This document shows positions 62,017 to 64,000 of a stretch of 64,000 bases of DNA, piece after piece (positions within the stretch are counted from its first letter, which is position 1; each line of letters opens with the position of its first letter). Below the pieces are notes generated by a model. It was not told the DNA's origin. It worked only from the letters and a program-made list of their open reading frames with translations, and made no database searches. The position numbers and the translations under genes are program-made. Source of the DNA: Verrucomicrobiales bacterium (GTDB taxonomy: Bacteria > Verrucomicrobiota > Verrucomicrobiia > Limisphaerales > J093); assembly GCA_015075445.1 (NCBI GenBank), contig JABTUJ010000011.1:62001-126000 (forward strand), in the 5' to 3' direction.

Positions 62017-63204
62017 CTAGCCGCCCGGAGCCGGGGAGGTGTGGCACGCTCGTTCGACGGCGTCGCGGATGGCGATCCTGAAGCGGTCCAGGCCTTCATC
62101 AAACGCTGCGGCCATGGGGAGGACCGGCACGCGTGGCACGCGACGCTTGAACCGCCGGAGGAAGGAGGCGGCCTCAGCTTCGTCCATCTTGTTGGCGACG
62201 ATGAGTCGCGGCCGCTGCAGGAGGCCGGGGTCGTGGAGTTCGAGTTCGTGGAGCAACTGCCGGTGGTCGTCCCACGGCGCACGCCCTTCGGTGCCGGCCA
62301 TGTCGAGCACCAGCACGAGGACGGGGCAGCGGGCGATGTGACGCAGGAAGGCGTGGCCCAGGCCGACATTGCGGTGGGCCCCCTCGATCAAACCCGGAAC
62401 GTCGCAGACCATGAGCCGCTGGCCGTCCGGATAGGTGACCGTGCCGACCTGGGGTCGCAGGGTCGTGAAAGGGTAGGGGGCGATCTTCGGGCGCGCTTTC
62501 GAGATGGCGGCGAGCAGGGTGGACTTGCCGGCGTTCGGATACCCGACCAATCCCACGTCCGCCAGGAGGCGGAGTTCGAGCAGGAACTCGCCTTCGTCCC
62601 CGGCTTCACCCGGCTGGGCAAAGCGCGGCGTCTGGTGGCGGGCGGTGGCGAAGTTGCGGTTGCCGAGGCCTCCCCGGCCGCCGCGGCAGAGCACGTAGCG
62701 CTGGCCGTGGGCGGTCAGGTCTGCGGCCAGTTCGCCGCGTTTCGCGCGGGGAGGGGGCGGCGGTGCGGGTTCCTGGGCGAGGTCTACCTCGTAAGCGCGA
62801 GCCCCCGCAGTGGTCCGGAAGACCAGACGTTCCTGTGCGCCCGTGGGGAGGAGGGGGCGCGCGTCGTCGTCGTCGGGTTCCGGTGCGGGCGCGGGTGAGG
62901 GTGGGGGATCGAGGCGCCAGACCATGGTGCCGCACGGGACCTTGACCAGCAGAGCGGCGCCGGCGTGGCCGTCCATGCCCTTGCCCATCCCTGCCTGGCC
63001 ATTCTCGGCGAGCAGCCGGGGTTGGTAGTACTGGTTGACGAGATTGTTGAGGTCGTGGTCCGCCTCCAGGATCACGTCGCCGCCGCGCCCGCCGTTCCCG
63101 CCGCTCGGCCCGCCCTTGGGGCGGAAGGTCTCGCGCAGGAACGCCACGCAGCCGCGCCCGCCGTGTCCGGCGCGCGCGTAGATCTTCACTTCATCCACGA
63201 ACAT
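62017..63204 (-). CDS. obgE: Obg/CgtA ribosome-assembly GTPase with an internal insertion
   Basis: A 395-aa GTPase needed for 50S maturation and stress control. The glycine-rich Obg domain (residues 1-180; GGPSGGNGGRGGDVILEAD, GRGGLGNRNFATARHQTPR) is followed by the G-domain with GYPNAGKSTL (from 221), DVPGLIEGAHRNVGLGHAFL, and NKMD. Residues about 98-157 are an unusual Pro/Asp-rich insertion (SPAPAPEPDDDD, then EPAPPPPPRAKRG) in the Obg fold. The TGS domain is absent, as is usual outside Gram-positives. It lies downstream of rplU-rpmA, the standard order. Confidence 0.95.
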   Translation of the reverse strand: MFVDEVKIYARAGHGGRGCVAFLRETFRPKGGPSGGNGGRGGDVILEADHDLNNLVNQYYQPRLLAENGQAGMGKGMDGHAGAALLVKVPCGTMVWRLDPPPSPAPAPEPDDDDARPLLPTGAQERLVFRTTAGARAYEVDLAQEPAPPPPPRAKRGELAADLTAHGQRYVLCRGGRGGLGNRNFATARHQTPRFAQPGEAGDEGEFLLELRLLADVGLVGYPNAGKSTLLAAISKARPKIAPYPFTTLRPQVGTVTYPDGQRLMVCDVPGLIEGAHRNVGLGHAFLRHIARCPVLVLVLDMAGTEGRAPWDDHRQLLHELELHDPGLLQRPRLIVANKMDEAEAASFLRRFKRRVPRVPVLPMAAAFDEGLDRFRIAIRDAVERACHTSPAPGG

Positions 63205-63242
63205 CGGGGCGCGTCGGGAGGGGGGGCGAGCGGCTGGGGAAA

Positions 63243-63270
63243 GCAAAAAGGCGAGGCCGAGGGCCTCGCC
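63243..63270 (-). terminator. Intrinsic terminator between rpmA and obgE
   Basis: On the reverse strand GGCGAGGC, a short loop and GCCTCGCC are followed directly by TTTTT, a classic Rho-independent terminator. It lies about 20 bp after the rpmA stop and 39 bp before obgE, so obgE is probably expressed by read-through or its own promoter. Confidence 0.8.
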
Positions 63271-63290
63271 CGGGTACAGGGGGGCGGTGC

Positions 63291-63560
63291 CTAGTTGGCG
63301 GCCGCCGGGGCAGGGGGCGGGGCCACGATGTTGATCCGCCGCCCGTTGCGGTCGAATTGGACCTGGCCGTCGATCAGCGCAAACAGGGACCAGTCGCGGG
63401 CGGTGCCGACGTTCTGGCCGGCCACGAACTTCGAGCCGCGTTGCCGGACGAGGATGCTGCCGGCGGTGACGAACTGGCCGCCGAATTCCTTGACGCCCAG
63501 CCGTTGTCCATGGCTGTCCCGTCCGTTGCGTGAACTGCCGCCGCCTTTCTTGTGTGCCAT
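63291..63560 (-). CDS. rpmA: 50S ribosomal protein L27
   Basis: An 89-aa protein near the peptidyl-transferase centre. It begins [20 protein letters not shown] with no N-terminal cleavage extension, then [20 protein letters not shown] and [15 protein letters not shown]. It lies 8 bp after rplU on the same strand. The Ala/Pro tail is a minor extension. Confidence 0.96.
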   Translation of the reverse strand: MAHKKGGGSSRNGRDSHGQRLGVKEFGGQFVTAGSILVRQRGSKFVAGQNVGTARDWSLFALIDGQVQFDRNGRRINIVAPPPAPAAAN

Positions 63561-63568
63561 AGAGCCCT

Positions 63569-63880
63569 CTAGAGTTTGATTTCCTTGACCTGGACGACCG
63601 TCAGCGCCTGCCGATGGCCGATCTTCTTCCGGTAACCCTTGCGGCGTTTGAGCTTGAAGGACACGACCTTGTCGCCGCGCTTGTGTTCGAGGACATCCGC
63701 GATCACGCTGGCGCCGGCCAGGGTGGGGGTACCCACCGAGACCTGGCCGTCCTGGTTCACGAGCATGACCTGGTCAAAGGTGACCGGTTGGCCGGGCTCG
63801 AGGTTGAGCTTTTCGATGGCCACCGTGTCGCCGGGGGCTACTCGATACTGTTTACCGCCTGTTGCTAGAACTGCGTACAT
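63569..63880 (-). CDS. rplU: 50S ribosomal protein L21
   Basis: A 103-aa 23S rRNA-binding protein. [40 protein letters not shown] and [11 protein letters not shown] are family landmarks. The ATG at 63880 gives the usual N-terminus. It is the first gene of rplU-rpmA; its promoter should lie in the last 120 bp of the window, where no other gene is seen. Confidence 0.96.
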   Translation of the reverse strand: MYAVLATGGKQYRVAPGDTVAIEKLNLEPGQPVTFDQVMLVNQDGQVSVGTPTLAGASVIADVLEHKRGDKVVSFKLKRRKGYRKKIGHRQALTVVQVKEIKL

Positions 63881-64000
63881 ACTCGCGATGTCAAAGGGGC
63901 AGGATGGAACCAAAAGTGTGAGCGGGTGTCAATGACCGCTTTCGGGCAAATCCCGCGTCCCCGCGTCGGGGTGTGCGACACAGATCTTCGGATCGTTCGT

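Overview
The window is GC-rich chromosomal DNA, most likely from a member of the Verrucomicrobiota (Limisphaerales/Pedosphaera-type). This rests on family content rather than a search: a PEP-CTERM protein, two DUF1080 proteins, a Tat-exported Gfo/Idh/MocA oxidoreductase, a secreted beta-helix/PKD protein, an EF-Tu with an unusual switch I, and many intergenic repeats. Core genes (tuf to rpoC, gltA, obgE, rplU-rpmA) show this is a main chromosome. No phage, plasmid or CRISPR module was seen. The only mobile element is a group II intron at the left edge.

Layout. 1-1580: 3' part of a group II intron with its maturase. 1762-6139: TatD nuclease, citrate synthase (reverse), a Tat-exported glycosidase-like protein. 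6330-11155: small PEP-CTERM and zinc-ribbon genes, a PAS histidine kinase/LuxR response regulator pair, a PRC-barrel protein and a transglutaminase-like protein. 11231-17431: a giant secreted beta-helix protein and a WD40 protein with a broken 3' end; both end in the same type of C-terminal module. 17785-20619: feoA-feoA-feoB ferrous iron uptake. 20806-24869: exported superoxide dismutase, a small unknown, an oxidoreductase and a URO-D family protein. 24995-27718: an ECF-type nickel/cobalt transporter operon (cbiO, cbiQ, a nikL-like gene, cbiM). 28014-31681: a cyclase/ATPase/TPR regulator split by frameshifts. 32277-40422: a reverse-strand run of RND efflux genes followed by an LsrG-like monooxygenase and an iron-dependent alcohol dehydrogenase. 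40776-41633: a DUF1080 lipoprotein. 41962-55041: the translation/transcription cluster tRNA-Thr, tuf, tRNA-Trp, tRNA-Ser, secE, nusG, rplKAJL, rpoB, rpoC. 55146-61690: a DUF255 lipoprotein, a secreted six-hairpin/LamG-like protein, a DUF1080 protein and pdxH. 62017-63880: rplU-rpmA, a terminator, and obgE.

Two themes stand out. First, the long gaps are filled with ordered repeats. There are heptamer arrays that stay in one 7-bp register while the motif drifts, a dispersed stem-loop built on the core GCCGACGTGAGGAGGC, a 77-bp repeat present twice, and 18-bp and 41-bp tandem arrays. Second, at least five genes carry single-base indels. Those that could be pinned down are mostly losses of one G or C in short runs, including three mutually compensating losses within 60 bp of tuf. 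This looks more like sequence error than gene decay, so the affected genes should be read as probably intact in the organism.
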